From the NCBI RefSeq assembly GCF_001456025.1, contig NZ_LMTZ01000163.1:428-50844 (forward strand): a DNA stretch of 50,417 nucleotides, given 5' to 3'. This DNA is from Mastigocoleus testarum BC008 (GTDB lineage Bacteria; Cyanobacteriota; Cyanobacteriia; Cyanobacteriales; Nostocaceae). Positions 1-13,000 of the stretch are shown in pieces; position 1 is the first letter of the stretch; each line of letters begins with the position of its first letter. The notes under the pieces are model-generated. The model saw only the letters and a list, made by a program, of their open reading frames with translations. It did no database searches and had not been told where the DNA came from. The position numbers and the translations under genes were made by a program.

Positions 1-104
1 GGAAAAGAAGCAATTGAGTTTGGCGGCATTAAACGTAAGCATAATCAATCAATAATCCGTCGTCCTCCTGCACCCTGCTCCCTGCTCGGTGCCTTCTTCA
101 CATT

Positions 105-175
105 ATGGACATAGTTACAGCTAAAACCCTTATATTACAGGACTTTAGACACTCCATTCCACGAATTCCGATTTC
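105..175 (+). pseudogene. remnant of a small gene related to the ORF at 15771-16019
   Basis: An ATG at 105 opens a short reading frame that begins MDIVTAKTL and runs into the IS1 element. The DNA around this start (CCTTCTTCACATTATGGAC, then ATAGTTACAGC) is nearly identical to the start region of the minus-strand ORF at 16019. Further in, CACTCCATTCCACGAATTCC parallels TACTCTATTCCACAAAAG and AATTCCGAT in that ORF, with about 15 bases fewer between. I read this as the truncated, diverged 5' end of a second family member, cut by the IS. Bases 1-104 hold only an open frame ending at a TAG near 112 and a short CCTGC/CCCTGCTCC-type repeat; I recognise no product there. Confidence 0.4.
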
Positions 176-205
176 CGGAGATGTTGCAAATATGTTGATA
201 TTGAT

Positions 206-679
206 TTAAATTAAGATTCCGAATTCATATCGGTTAATAAATAATCCAATTACAATATCGTGCATGAGAGTAGATTTAGAAAAGCAAATTGTTTTCCGAG
301 CTAATCTTTTAATTCGAGTTCTTAAATTTAAGTGTTTGTTTTCTATTCTCTGCATATTATACTTACTGACAACATGGATTTCTGGAGCCAAGCAACGTTT
401 ATATGTGCCTAAAGCGTCCGTATAAAATCGAGTGATACCAAACGGTGAGAGTAAAGATTTGAGTTCGAGGAACACTTCATCTTTACGTAATCCAAACGTA
501 TAAGCTAAAACTTTACCAGTTCTATGATCAATTGCATGCCACAGCCAGCGTTCCTGAGACTTATTCCCTACATAACTCCACATTTCATCTATCTGGGATT
601 CTTGTAGTTCCTGCTTTTCTTCTGGTTGAACCAATTGAATCTCGACTGTAACTTGTTCTGGTTTTAGTTGCTTTAGCAA
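206..679 (-). CDS. IS1 transposase second frame (InsB-like, DDE catalytic part)
   Basis: This is the catalytic half of the IS1 transposase. It carries QIDEMWSYVGNK (first Asp), WHAIDHRTGKVLAY, FYTDALGTYKR (second Asp) and IENKHLNLRTRIKRLARKT (Glu region), the IS1 DDE layout. It overlaps the InsA frame in a different phase. The in-frame codons extend upstream of the first ATG to the A7G slippery run, so the functional product is probably an InsA-InsB fusion made by -1 frameshifting. The frame is intact to its end (YEFGILI), so the element may still be active. Confidence 0.88.
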   Translation of the reverse strand: MLKQLKPEQVTVEIQLVQPEEKQELQESQIDEMWSYVGNKSQERWLWHAIDHRTGKVLAYTFGLRKDEVFLELKSLLSPFGITRFYTDALGTYKRCLAPEIHVVSKYNMQRIENKHLNLRTRIKRLARKTICFSKSTLMHDIVIGLFINRYEFGILI

Positions 680-986
680 TGGTAAATTTACTTGCTGTAT
701 TTGGTTTTTCTTTTTTTAATTCTTTGAGTACAGTATTGGTGCTAATCTTTAAAACTCTTGCAGTATCTCTAACTCCACTGCCATTGACAGCCATATCTAT
801 GATTTTCTTTTTTACTTCTTTCGACTGACCTGCGTAAGAGTAATCTAAAATGAATGTTCTACCGTCACAAGGTTCTTCTCTGCATAAAAATCGTTGCTTA
901 CCTTGTCGGGTTTTACCATTTCTTACAATATCAGTGCCTTGACAATGAGGACAGTGAAGTATTTGTGTAATCACTTGTATTAACAA
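585..986 (-). CDS. IS1 transposase first frame (InsA-like)
   Basis: This is the upstream frame of the IS1 transposase. It has an N-terminal zinc-finger segment (CPHCQGTDIVRNG ... FLCREEPC) followed by a helix-turn-helix region (VRDTARVLKISTNTV). Near residue 92 the codons cross a run of seven A followed by G on the minus strand (711-717), the classic IS1 slippery site for programmed -1 frameshifting into InsB. The InsA frame itself goes on to a stop at 585. The listed start is TTG; a GTG at 974 is an equally plausible start. The zinc ligands, the HTH and the slippery run are visible; the frameshift is inferred from family knowledge. Confidence 0.85.
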   Translation of the reverse strand: MLIQVITQILHCPHCQGTDIVRNGKTRQGKQRFLCREEPCDGRTFILDYSYAGQSKEVKKKIIDMAVNGSGVRDTARVLKISTNTVLKELKKEKPNTASKFTIAKATKTRTSYSRDSIGSTRRKAGTTRIPDR

Positions 987-1049
987 TATTTTTTCTTCCT
1001 ATACAGATTAGCACATCAACACCTTTAGAACACCTCCGAAACAGGAGAG

Positions 1050-4000
1050 GTGAAACTTAAAATTGCTGAAGCAGAACTGATTTCGACGAGTTCTCTAACC
1101 AGTAATGAATGGTATTACCTTGCTTGGCGTTACGATCGCACCACCAATATACATACGCTGTTTATCAAAAATGAAACCGTTTCCACTAGCGAAACTCTCG
1201 ACACTTCGGGAATTTCTGAGGGTATACCGTTGAATTTAGGTGTATCGGGAGAAGAAATTGCCGAACTGCGAATTTGGAAAAATGCCCGAACTGATGAAGA
1301 TATTGAGCAAAATTGGAATCAGATCATTTCAGAAACTAGCGATCTGACGGCACATTGGCAATTCGATCACGATCCGCGAACTCAGCTGGTTGATAGAACA
1401 GCAAATGCCTATTCTGCCTTAATTGAAACCAACGCCGAGATTGATGCGAAATGGGTTGAAGTTGAGGCTACCCCAGCCTGGACTCGTCAATCTCATGCTC
1501 TGCTTCTCAACGCCAACTCCGGTGTTACTCCAGACTTTATCGAACTGTCAACCTATTCAATTGCAGAAACCGGAACGATTGAACTTTGGGTACAGTTTGC
1601 ATCCATGGGAAATGCCGTGTTACTCGATGCTTCCAATGAAACATCGCCGTTCCTGTTGGAAGTTCTCGACGGATTTGTGCAGTTCAAAGTGGCAGATACC
1701 TCAGATCTTGAATCGAGTGTTCGCCTTATGCTGCCAGATACAACGTCGTTCCACCATATCACCATCGCTTGGCAGTTCGACAGCACCGAAGGAGTAACGC
1801 AAATTCGACTTACTCTCAACGAACTCGAAGTTAGTTCTCAACAAACTGGTAATGGCGTTAAACCCGGCTTTGTCATCCCCTATCTCGGATTGAACCAGGG
1901 TGAAGATCTCAATGCAGTACAACCGTTTTACGGTGCGATCGCGCAGTTGCGAGGTTGGGATAGGATACAATCTCCTCAGGATTTACAACGATTGCAAGAT
2001 GCTGACCTAGAAGGAAACGAAGACGGTTTGGTGACCTATTTACCCTTCGACGAAGGGACTGGAACGACAATTAGTGATATCGTTTCTGGGCATAACCTCA
2101 AACTCAAAGCTTTATCCGTTCTTCATCCCAACCCACAATGGAGAGTCATCGATTACGCCTTACAATTCGACGGCGTTGACGACTACATTGAAGTTGATAA
2201 CTACACCCCAACAAAAGCTGGATCAATCGAACTTTGGGTGAAATTCTCTCCCAAACGCGATCAAGTTTTATTCGATGCCTCCATTGAGGTGAATAACAAC
2301 AACAGAGATAGTAAGTACTTCATTCTCGATGTTGAAGATCAAAAACTGCGGTTCAACTTAGAAGATAGAAGTGATGATAACTTTAGAGCAGAAATAGATC
2401 TTAGGAATGTTTCACTGTCTGAATTCGACGTGCAATGGCATCACATCGTTGCCGTTTGGGAATATAAGCACGACCAAGAACTCAACGCCATATTATATTT
2501 AGACAATTTCGAACCGGAAGCGAGTGAACGCAACGACAGATCCAGACAAGGCGATAAAGATAAACCGAATTTCAACACCCTCTATATCGGCCAAAACCGC
2601 AGCAATTATGAGGTAGTGGAAAATGATCCACTAGAAGGACAAGTGCGCCAGGTGCGTATTTGGGATCGGATGCTTTCAGAAGAAGAAATTCAACAACTTC
2701 AACAATTGCCTTGGCAAGGAATTTCCTCTGGTTTACTTGTCAATCTTCCCATTGATGAAGGAACGGGAACGATACTTCGCAACCTCACCGGAGGTAGTCC
2801 AGCAAGCTTACATACAGGTCAAAATACCGACAACCCCAATTCAAAATGGCTGATTGTTGATCGCGCCTTAGAATTAGTTGGTTCGGAAACCTTTATTGAT
2901 AGTGCGACGGTTCCAACAACTACTGGCTCGATCGAACTTTGGGCGCAATTCTCCCCCACAGGGTCTAAAATTCTCTTCGATGCTTCTAGTGAAAATACCG
3001 TTTTTCGCCTTGATGTCGCTAACGGACAACTCCGATTTTACGTGGGAAGTGAAAATGGCGCACAACTCGATCTCACCTCAGCTTCGGTCAACTTCGAGCT
3101 AGGATGGCATCATATTGCTGTAACTTGGGATTGGGATTCTCAAGTACAAAGCCTCAAGACACAGCTTTATCTGGACGATGGGGTTAACATCATCCACGAA
3201 ATAACCTTATCTGAACTAACTTTACAAAATTTCTACCTGGGAATTTCTCGCCTTGAAGCGCCAACCTTAGAAGAATATCGCGCTTTCGACGGCAGCATTA
3301 GCCAACTTCGCCTATGGAACTATGTGCGATCGCCTGAGGAATTGAGACAATTCCGCTATGCCGAACTTATGGGAATGGAAATGGGACTGTTAGTATATCT
3401 CCCCATCGAGGAAGGTCAGGGTAATCAGTTGGAAAATCTAGCCGGAGGCGGTAACGCCAGCTTGAAATTGGGAGTTTTCGCGCAGCCGGACTGGATACAG
3501 CGACGCTTTAATCTGTTCCAATTCAATGGCGATACTGTTGTATTACCACCAGCGGCAAGCCTGGGTCTTGTCAGTGATGACTTCACCATTGAAGCTTGGG
3601 TGAACTTACCCGATGTGACAGGTTCCCATCCGATTTTGAGTTCCGTTACCAGTAAACTCGACCCCATCTCAGAAGCATGGAGTTTGAGTGTTGAGAACGG
3701 TCAACTTCGCCTTACCCTAGAGGGACAAGAACTCCTCACCAGCGATCTTTCCCTTTCTGCCAACACTTGGTATCACATCGTCTGTCGCTACAACCAAGGT
3801 ACATTTACCCTTTCCCTTGGCGAAAAAACTAGCACAGGACAAACCAGCACACAAACTCTTACGGTCGACCCAGTTGCGATTGACCGAACCTTCTACATCG
3901 GCGTTTCTCGTCAGTGGGATGCTAACGCGGGAACTTGGAATGATAGCTTTTTCCAAGGATTCATCGACGAAATTCGCATCTGGGACACTGTTCGCACTGA

Positions 4001-7000
4001 CGAAGATTTGCAACAACACCGCGATCGCAGGTTGCGAGGAGACGAAGATGGCTTAGTAACTTACTGGATTTTCTCAGATACTCAACACCGTACCCTATTT
4101 GATATTTCTGGTAATTATAAACTTGCATATTTGTCAACAGTTGCCGACGATAATTCATTTACCTCCGCACGTCCACCAATCTACACCCCGCGCCAATCCC
4201 CGATTCTCGATGGCTACAACGACTATCTCGCCTTGGGAAATACGACTGTTGATTTAACCCAACCCCACACCATTGAATTCTGGTTTGCCGAAGACGACGA
4301 ACCGAACCAATGGCAATATATCGCGGCAGTTTATGGGGATAACGGAGCAATTTCGCAGATTTTCCACAGGGATAAAGGTGTTTCAGGGTCTCAACCCCCA
4401 TTAGAATCTCAGCCGTCTTCAGTCTTAACTGACAAATTCAACGCTTTTCTTGCTAATGTCAGCGCAACTGAACATCCCGATCGCGTCACCTCCGGACAAA
4501 TCGCAGAATTCCGGCTTTGGAATACGGCACGCACAGCCGAGGAAATCCAAACTAACTTTAATCGCTATCTTACTGGACGAGAACCAAATCTTTGTGGTTA
4601 CTGGCATTTAGATGATGGCGAAGGCAGCCAATTACGGGAGACAACCGAATATTTACCCCCCGCCACCCTAGTTATCGGTTTAGAAAATACCGCCGAAAAA
4701 TGGCAACCGTTTCCCCCAACCCTCAACGGTTCTGTCCTCAACGGTTCTGTTTCGGCGTTGTATTTAGATGGCAAAGATGACCGCGTGATTTTGTCCGACG
4801 TTGCCGAACTCAACTTGTCGGGAGATTTCACCGTTGAAGCTTGGGTGAAATTAGGAGAAACCAGCGATCAATCGATGCCGATTTTAGGCAGTGCCACCAA
4901 CGCCAACACGGACAATCCGCCAATATTGAATTTGGGAATAGAAGCCGGAAAACCCAGCTTTAGCTTCGGCGCGGACACCACCTTCCAATCTGATCTTGCC
5001 TTGGATAGCGAATGGCATCACCTCACCTGGCGCTACGATGCTACCACCCAAACCGCAACCATTCTCGTCGATGGTAAACAGGTGGCACAGCGGGAAAACA
5101 CCAGCGCCTTTGCAGGAGTAGGAGAAGCTTCCATCGGCTATGCACAACAATGGGATTCTGTCAATTCTACCCTCAGGGATAACCCCAAGGGGGTTCACCG
5201 AAGGTATCACTACTTCCACGGTTGGATTGGCGAAGTGCGAATTTGGCAAACGGTGCGAACCCCAGAGGAAATTAGTCAAAATTGGAATCGTCCCCTTCTG
5301 GTGAGTCAAGCCGTTCTCGCTAACCTAACCGCCTACTGGATTTTTGACGATCGCGCCGACACCCTCATTCTTAGTCAAGTTACCCAAGAGGAGAATTCCT
5401 ATCAACTATTCTGGATGAGTGACCCAGAACGGGAACAACCGATTTGGAATGAAATCAACGACCACCCGATTCTGCTCAACCCGCTATCTCAAAACGCCTT
5501 ATCCTTCAATGGAACGCGACAGTACCTTGCCACCGCTGATTTTGCCTTTCCTGAGTCTGACTTCACCCTGGAAGCTTGGATTCGCGTTGATAGTTTGACT
5601 CAAAATCGATCCATTCTTTGGTGGGGAGATATTCCTGATACAGGTGCCATTTCAACCCAATTCGAGTTACGACTTTTGACGACAGGAAAACTCGAATTTG
5701 AAGCGTTGGGAACAGTTGTTGAAACTCAAGATGCCGTTCAATTGGAAACCTTAACTCACGTGGCGGTAACATTGAGTGGCAATAGCGTCACATTATATAT
5801 AGACGGAAAAACCCAACCTAACATCACCCCCAGCGCTACAATCCAACGCAACAACTTAATCTTAGAAATAGGTCACGGTTTTAGCGGCTTGTTACAAGAA
5901 GTGAGGGTTTGGGATATTGCTAAAACAGCAGAAACATTAGCACAAACAACTTACCATCCCGTCAGTGCAAGCGAGGAACATTTAGTCGCCGTTTGGTCGT
6001 TAAGCGTTGTCGAAACCGTCAATTCTCGACAAGTAACACCAAATCTTTTCGCCAACGGTGTTCCCCTGGAACTCGGTGGACTTCTCCATAGTCGCAAACC
6101 CTCTGGGGGAGAACCAACGGCGTTTCTCGATGCGCGTCGTTCTGTTCTTACCCTCCCGGTATCGGCAGAAATTACCATTCCTGCGGTCAAAGCGCAAGAT
6201 TACGAACATCGCGCCCAGCGAACGATTGAGGTTTGGTTCTTATGCAAAAATCCCACCTTGTCAACGCGACAAACGATTTACGAAGAAGGGGATCAAACAC
6301 GAGGTTTAAGTATATATGTTCAAAGTGGAAAACTCTACTTTGAAGGGGTTAACAACGTTGATAGTGAAAGCGGTTGGCAAGGCAGTATTATCGCCACAGA
6401 AAGGATTCAGTCTCGCCACTGGCACCACGCCGCAATTGTATTAGATGGTCGATCTGAATTGCGAGACGATGCGTTTTGTGCCTTACTCGACGGTCACGTT
6501 ATCGACAAACAACCAGGTTCCCAACTTTGGGGAACCGCAGAGCAACTTCACATCGGGTTTACACCGTCAACAGATAAAAAACCGATCGCTGATTCTCTCA
6601 ACGGTCAAATTGCCGAAGTTCGAATTTGGCAAACCGTTCGTTCTCAAGCACAAATCCGCGACAATCTGTACGGTCTTGACGATACCACAGTGCCAGAATT
6701 GCTCTTTTATTGGAATACTGCGACGGAATTACCCCTCAGTGTGGTTGCGCCAATGATTCTCCCAGAACTCACCGATTCAGGAAGCAGCAATCCGACAATT
6801 CCCTTAGTCGAACTCGCCTATCTCCATCAACTACAAAGTGAGTACAATATCGCGATCGACCGTCTTTGTGCGCTGTGGTCTAACCTCAAACATACGGGAG
6901 TCGGCGACAGTGAAACCCCCTACGACGACATCTTTAATCCTTCCACCACTTCGACAACTTGGTCTTACGCACAACGTCTGTATTGGCAGGTGAACAGTAC

Positions 7001-10000
7001 TGAATCCGACCAACGGGAAATCCGAACTCGTTTGATGGGTTCGTTGCGCATTTCCTCTCAAGATGACTTGTTAGTCATGGTGTCGGCAATTAGTGGCGAA
7101 GATGCGGGAACTGTTATCTTAGACGGTCCTTATTTGACGCAATTGTATCGGATTAAGTTACTTTCAAGTATTTTGGCTCTTTCGATCGAAGAAGTGATAC
7201 GACTGATCGATCTCCTGAAACTTGAAACGGTACGTACCGAGATACCGGTAGATACCGAGATACCCCTCAATAACCTAACCGAATTTAACATCCAAGACGT
7301 ACTTACATTGAAAGAACGTAGCGATTGGATGCAGGAAACAGGAATCGATTTATCTGAATACGAATTTCTCGTCTACGATCGCCAAGATAACCGTGTGTCT
7401 AAACCGTTCACCGATGCCGACGTTATTGACGGTTCCACCACACTGCTAGATCAATCCCGTGGATTTCTCCTTACTCCCACCAGTTTCGTATCCGAGGAAG
7501 TTAGCGAAGCTGCTTCTCGTGCCATTTACGACTACCTCAAACAGCAAAGCAAAATCAACGGACTGACATTATATCTGCCATCTGCCGATGGCAGTACCGG
7601 GAATGAAGTAACCGTAAGTGTTGTACTTGATACCAGTTTCACCAAAGGCGAAATCGCTTTAGTCACCACCAAAGACGACGAAGACAAGATAATCCCCTTA
7701 ACCACCCAATTGAACTGGTTGAGTACATTCCAAGGTCTTGCGATCGACGAAGGCACACTGCAAAATGCTGGACTTATCGACGATAGCGGTATGGTATTAA
7801 CCGATAATCCCCTCGATTACAGCGTCGAAGCCTTGCGAACAATTGCCGGTTCAGACGACATCGAAACCGAAAAATTTGCTGCGATTCGAGATTTACTCGA
7901 GCGCCGCCGTCAAACTCAAAATACGCTACCGACGACAATTACCACCCAACTGGAAACTCTGCAACAAGGGTTGAACGTCACCATATCAGTTGCACTGGCG
8001 GATTTACTCGGCACCGATGTCGATCGCCTATCGATGCTACTCAAACTTACCACAGGCAAAACCTACGATCGGGGCACAATTAATGTGGTAGCGGTTTTAA
8101 CTCAAACCAGTGCGATCGTGGAAAATCAAGCTGTTGACTCCGATTCTGACTTCGCCACCGATCTCGGTCGACTCAACAAAACCCTGTTCCTCCTGCAACA
8201 GTTCGACTTCAGTGACGACGAAATCGAACTGTTGCTCAGTCAACCGGAACTATTCGGATTATCCGCCCAGAGTCTTGTGAATCCCTCTTACAGCAATCTC
8301 GATCAATTGCACACCTTCGTCGAACTCAAAACCAAGCTCAACGATCCGGGGAACCAACTCGCCAAGGGCTTACAAGACAAAACCTACATCCTCAACTTAA
8401 CCGAATGGTCTCAACTCGACATCGAAACCCTAACCCCACACTTGGCGAGCGAAGGCGATTACAACACTATTCCCAATCTCGATAAACTCACCGAAGCCTT
8501 CCAAATCGTCCAAACCTTAGGTGCAGATGTCAATTATCTCATCGACTTAGCACAAATCAGCGACCTCAGCTTTAGCTTCTACCAACGTCACGCCACAGCA
8601 CTGTTCGATTTAGTCCGAGCCAAATATGATGAAACCCAGTGGTCGAACGTCTACAAACCCCTTCACGATCTCTTAGCTATTCAAAAACGAGATAGCCTCA
8701 CTGCTGTTGCTTTAGAAAACCTATCCGCAGAACTCGTTACCAACCAAACTGCCGATATTCTTTACGAATATCTCCTTATCGACGTCCAGATGAGTAGCGA
8801 AGTTGAAACCTCTCGCATAGTGCAAGCTACCGCCAGTTTACAGCTTTACGTCCAACGCTGCTTAATGAATCTGGAATTAGGCGTTAATCCCGAACAAATT
8901 CCCATCGATGAATGGGAATGGATGAAAAACTATCGGGTTTGGGAGGCAAATCGAAAAGTTTTCCTATATCCGGAAAACTATATCGAACCCGAACTGCGAG
9001 ACACCAAAACTGAACTGTTTAAAGCCTTAGAAGATGAACTTCAACAAAGCGAAGCCACAGAAGAAAACGTCGCCAATGCCTACACCCGCTATCTAGATAA
9101 ATTTGCGGAAGTTAGTAACTTAACAATTGTCGGAAGTTACATCGACACCGACAATCTTCCCAAAAATTACGCACTCAAATTCGACGGTACCAGCCACTTT
9201 AGCATTCACCCAACACTTGCGACTATCAGCAACCAAATTACCAAACAGTTCACCCTAGAACTGTGGGTTAAACCTGATAGTCAACTTGTCGATGGTGGAT
9301 TGATGAGTGCATACAATTGGACAAGCAGCGAACAGAAAGGATGGATGTTACGAGCGAATCAGAATAGTTTCTATATCTACCTTTCGACAGCAGACAGAAA
9401 TCCCCCCGACTCCAGCTTGCTATCAAAAGTTTCGGCTTCCTACACCCCCAATCGTTGGTATCACCTTGCCGCCACCTACAATGGCTCAAAAGTCATACTT
9501 TATGTCAATGGAATTGAAAAAGATTCGGTAGAACGAACAGGCGATATCTTCTATCCCAACATCGACAATCCTAACATCCCATTCGTACTCGGGGGTCTAA
9601 TAGATGAAGATACCAGCAACCTAGAATTCATCGGTGAAATGCGGGATGTTCGAATTTGGAATACTGCCCGTAGTGCTGAAGAAATCAAAGATAGCATGGC
9701 GTTTGGTGTACAAAACCCAGCCAACGAAACCAATCTTCTCTACTATTGGAAGATGAACGAAGGTGAGGGAGATACGGTCGAAGATTTCAGGGGAGTTATA
9801 CAAGGTGTCAAGGAATCTCCTAAAGATTTACAAGTTCAATCAGGTATAACTTGGACATCAGCGCCTAACCGGGATTTAACAACAGTTTCTAACTCCGAAG
9901 TTACGAATACCCTCTATCTTGTTGGTCGCAACGAAAACACCCAAGAATACTATTTCCGGGAATGGGTGAACAGCCAACATTGGGAACCCTGGGAAAAAAT

Positions 10001-13000
10001 CGATTTGACCATTAATGCTGAATATGTTTCGCCTGTCTTTGCCTTTAATAAATTATTCCTATTTTGGGCAGAAATTCCCGACAGCATCCGAGCTGAGGAC
10101 CGCAAGTGGGTTGAAAACAAGTTCATAGATAACGTTAGCAGACCCGTAGACCAAAACGGAAAGGAAATCTTCTTAGGAGAGAAGGCTCAGCAGAAACATT
10201 CTCAAGAAGTTCCTGGAGGTCGAACTATTGAAATAGATGACTCCGCCGATGGTAGCGAAATCAACATAGCAAAACCCAGCATCAACTCAGATGATGGTGG
10301 AACTCTCAATCCTCAAACGTTAGTTTACAGCGACAAAAACAGCGTTATCGAACAAGTCAACGTCACCATCAAAACTCCCGTTATCAAATATTCCTACTAC
10401 AACTTCAGCAAAACCTGGGTGCAACCGCAAACTTTGCAGGTGGACGAACTCAAAAGCGTCGAACTTGAAGACTGGCAACAACGCCAACCAAAATGGCAGC
10501 GGGTTTATGCTCAACGCTGGCGAACATCGGACGTGGCGTCTCCGGTACAGCGATCTGCCGAACCGTTGATGAGTTTAAAAGTGGCGCAACTTGGACCTAA
10601 CTCTTACGCAGAAGAGACGTTACCTTCGTTTTTGATGGAGAAACTGAGTTTTTCGTTCTGGTTGCGGGCGAATAATCTCACCGAGACGACGTCGACGACG
10701 GAAATCCCGGTTCACACCTTTACTTTATTCAGTTACGAAGCCGACAGCAACAATCCTAATCCTCTGCAAGCTACGCTGACGCATACGCCGTCCGCCATTG
10801 GTCAAAAACCGGAAATTATGACGGCGGTGAACGAGTCGCAAACGGCATTTACACAGATCGAAGCTGCTATTCAAGCGATTCAGAGTTTCCGAGCCAGTTT
10901 GTCAACTTCACTCGACAATACCAAGTCAACTTTAATCGCACAACGTAGCACTACGAACAACGCGGCTAACGCGATTTCAAATAACTCTGAAAATGCCAAA
11001 CAACTCGCCAGCGCTACCGTCACAACCATCGACAACACAACAACGGCAATTGACGATGCAGAAACCGCTTCCAATTCAAGCAATGCTCAAGATATTGCCG
11101 ATTTAGCCAGCAGCGTCGCCACTGTTGCCAATCAAGCAGTGACAGCGGCAGAATACGCTCTCCCCGTTGCCAATTCTTCCAGTAGTGTATCAACAGCACT
11201 AACAAACGCCAAGGTACACCTAGGGAATGCTCAACAGGAAGCGAGCAATGCCGAAACCGAAGCAGCATTGAATACACCGGATACATCCAAAATCAACGGA
11301 CATACAGACTCAGCTATCCAACACACGATTAACTGTTTGAGCGAACTGCTCAAAGTCCTTGCAGAAGCACAATCAGCAGAAGCCACCGTTCACAAGTACC
11401 AACGCGGCAATCTCGAACTCAAATTACAGGTTAAAACAACGACAAAAACGGTACTTGAATCTGTCAATTATAATACCTGGCAACAAATTGTATTTGTGTT
11501 GGAATACAACTCAACTGAATACCAACTCACCTCCTATATCTATGACAATGTTAGTGATAACTATGTCGCCGAGGGCACCAAACTAACCTTTCAAGTAACA
11601 CCTCCCTTGGCTAGTGCCGGAATTCTTCAGATTGGGGATGCTGAAAATCCCCCCAGTACCGTTGAAAACGATGGTCAATATCAACCGTTAATGAGTGAGT
11701 TTCGCGTCTGGAACTATGTCCGTGAAAAGGCAGATATCGAAGCTGAGCGATTCCAACGCAAATACGGTAGGGAATTTGGTTTAGAATTGCACTTACCTCT
11801 CGATAGTCAACCTCAACTCACTCGCGCCACTCAAGACGAGTTAAGTCTGGAAAACCAGTTAAGTCTTGAACAAGTATTTGCATCGTCGGTTCCCGAAAGT
11901 ACCCGCGAACGGATCGTTTTGATTTACGGTGACGTGATTCAAACCTTGCGGAACAATTTGAAAGATGTCGGATATCAATACACGTTGATTAAAAATTCCG
12001 ACGCTGGCAATAGCTACAGTCTTTCCCTGGCTGAACCGCAATCGGGTGCGATTGTCGGTATTGAGGAGGAGGCAAAAATCGCGCTCGAGGACTACGTTCA
12101 AAATGAAATTTATCCGTTAGATCGCTTCGATCCCCAAGATCGCATTACTGTCCTCGACGAGAATACCAACGAACTCAGTAGTGCGATTACGGAATGGAAT
12201 AACAACGCCAGCAATACCGTACTCCTAAACAATCGCGATAGTGGAGTGCAACTCAACATCACCGAATCCTATATCCTCGACGTTCACAATCAACCGGGTT
12301 GGTTCATTTTAGATATCGGTGACGAAATCTTTTTGGTGCAAATCTCGATCGATGACTGGCGCTTGCAAACGTCGGAAGAACGGTTGCGCTCAAATTCTTC
12401 TGCCAATGCAGGAGGTGGCGGGACACAAAAGCAGTTTGATCTGTATTTTGACCGCGATTTTGCCTTAGAAGTGGACAATGGTTCGGTGATTAAATTCAAT
12501 TTCTTTCGTCTGAATACTTTCGCCGTTCAAACCTTAAGCGAAAAACTTTTCGGTGACGGAATTGACGGTTTGCTCAGTCTTGAGTCTCAAAACACCGAAG
12601 AACCAGATTTCTCAAATTTAGCCTTATTAGGATCCGATCTCGATGATCCCAATCTCGACATTCGCATCATCCCACCTAACGGCAACGAAACGACAACTAA
12701 ACAGACATTAGACAACCGCATCGATTTCAAAGGTGCTTACGGACTGTACTACGAAGAAATATTCTTCCACATTCCCTTTCTAATTGCCAACCAACTCAAC
12801 GCCAATCAGAAGTTTGCTGAAGCGCAAAAATGGTACCATTATATTTTTAATCCCACTGCCCAGGAAACAAACGTAAGCAGCACCGACTCGTCGAAAGATC
12901 GCTACTGGCGTTATCGTCCCTTCCGCAGCCTTTCCTTAGAAACTCTTTCGGAAATGCTGTCTGACGAAGACGCCCTCAATGCCTATCGTAACGATCCCTT

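Larger units (their letters stand above)
176..1038. mobile_element. IS1-family insertion sequence
   Basis: About 860 bp with imperfect terminal inverted repeats. The left end reads CGGAGATGTTGCAAATATG and the right end, reverse-complemented, reads CGGAGGTGTTCTAAAGGTG; the match continues through TTGAT. The element encodes the two overlapping minus-strand frames expected for IS1 (InsA and InsB). No direct target duplication is visible: the flanks are GATTTC on the left and AAACAG on the right. IS1 normally makes 8-9 bp duplications, so the two junctions probably do not come from one simple insertion. The right end falls directly against the truncated 5' side of the giant toxin gene. Confidence 0.85.

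Noticed and set aside
4159..5309. Minus-strand open frames inside the toxin gene (for example 4159-4401 and 4884-5309)
   Set aside because: They are antisense readings of the LamG repeats, without ribosome-binding sites, and the plus frame has clear domain matches throughout.
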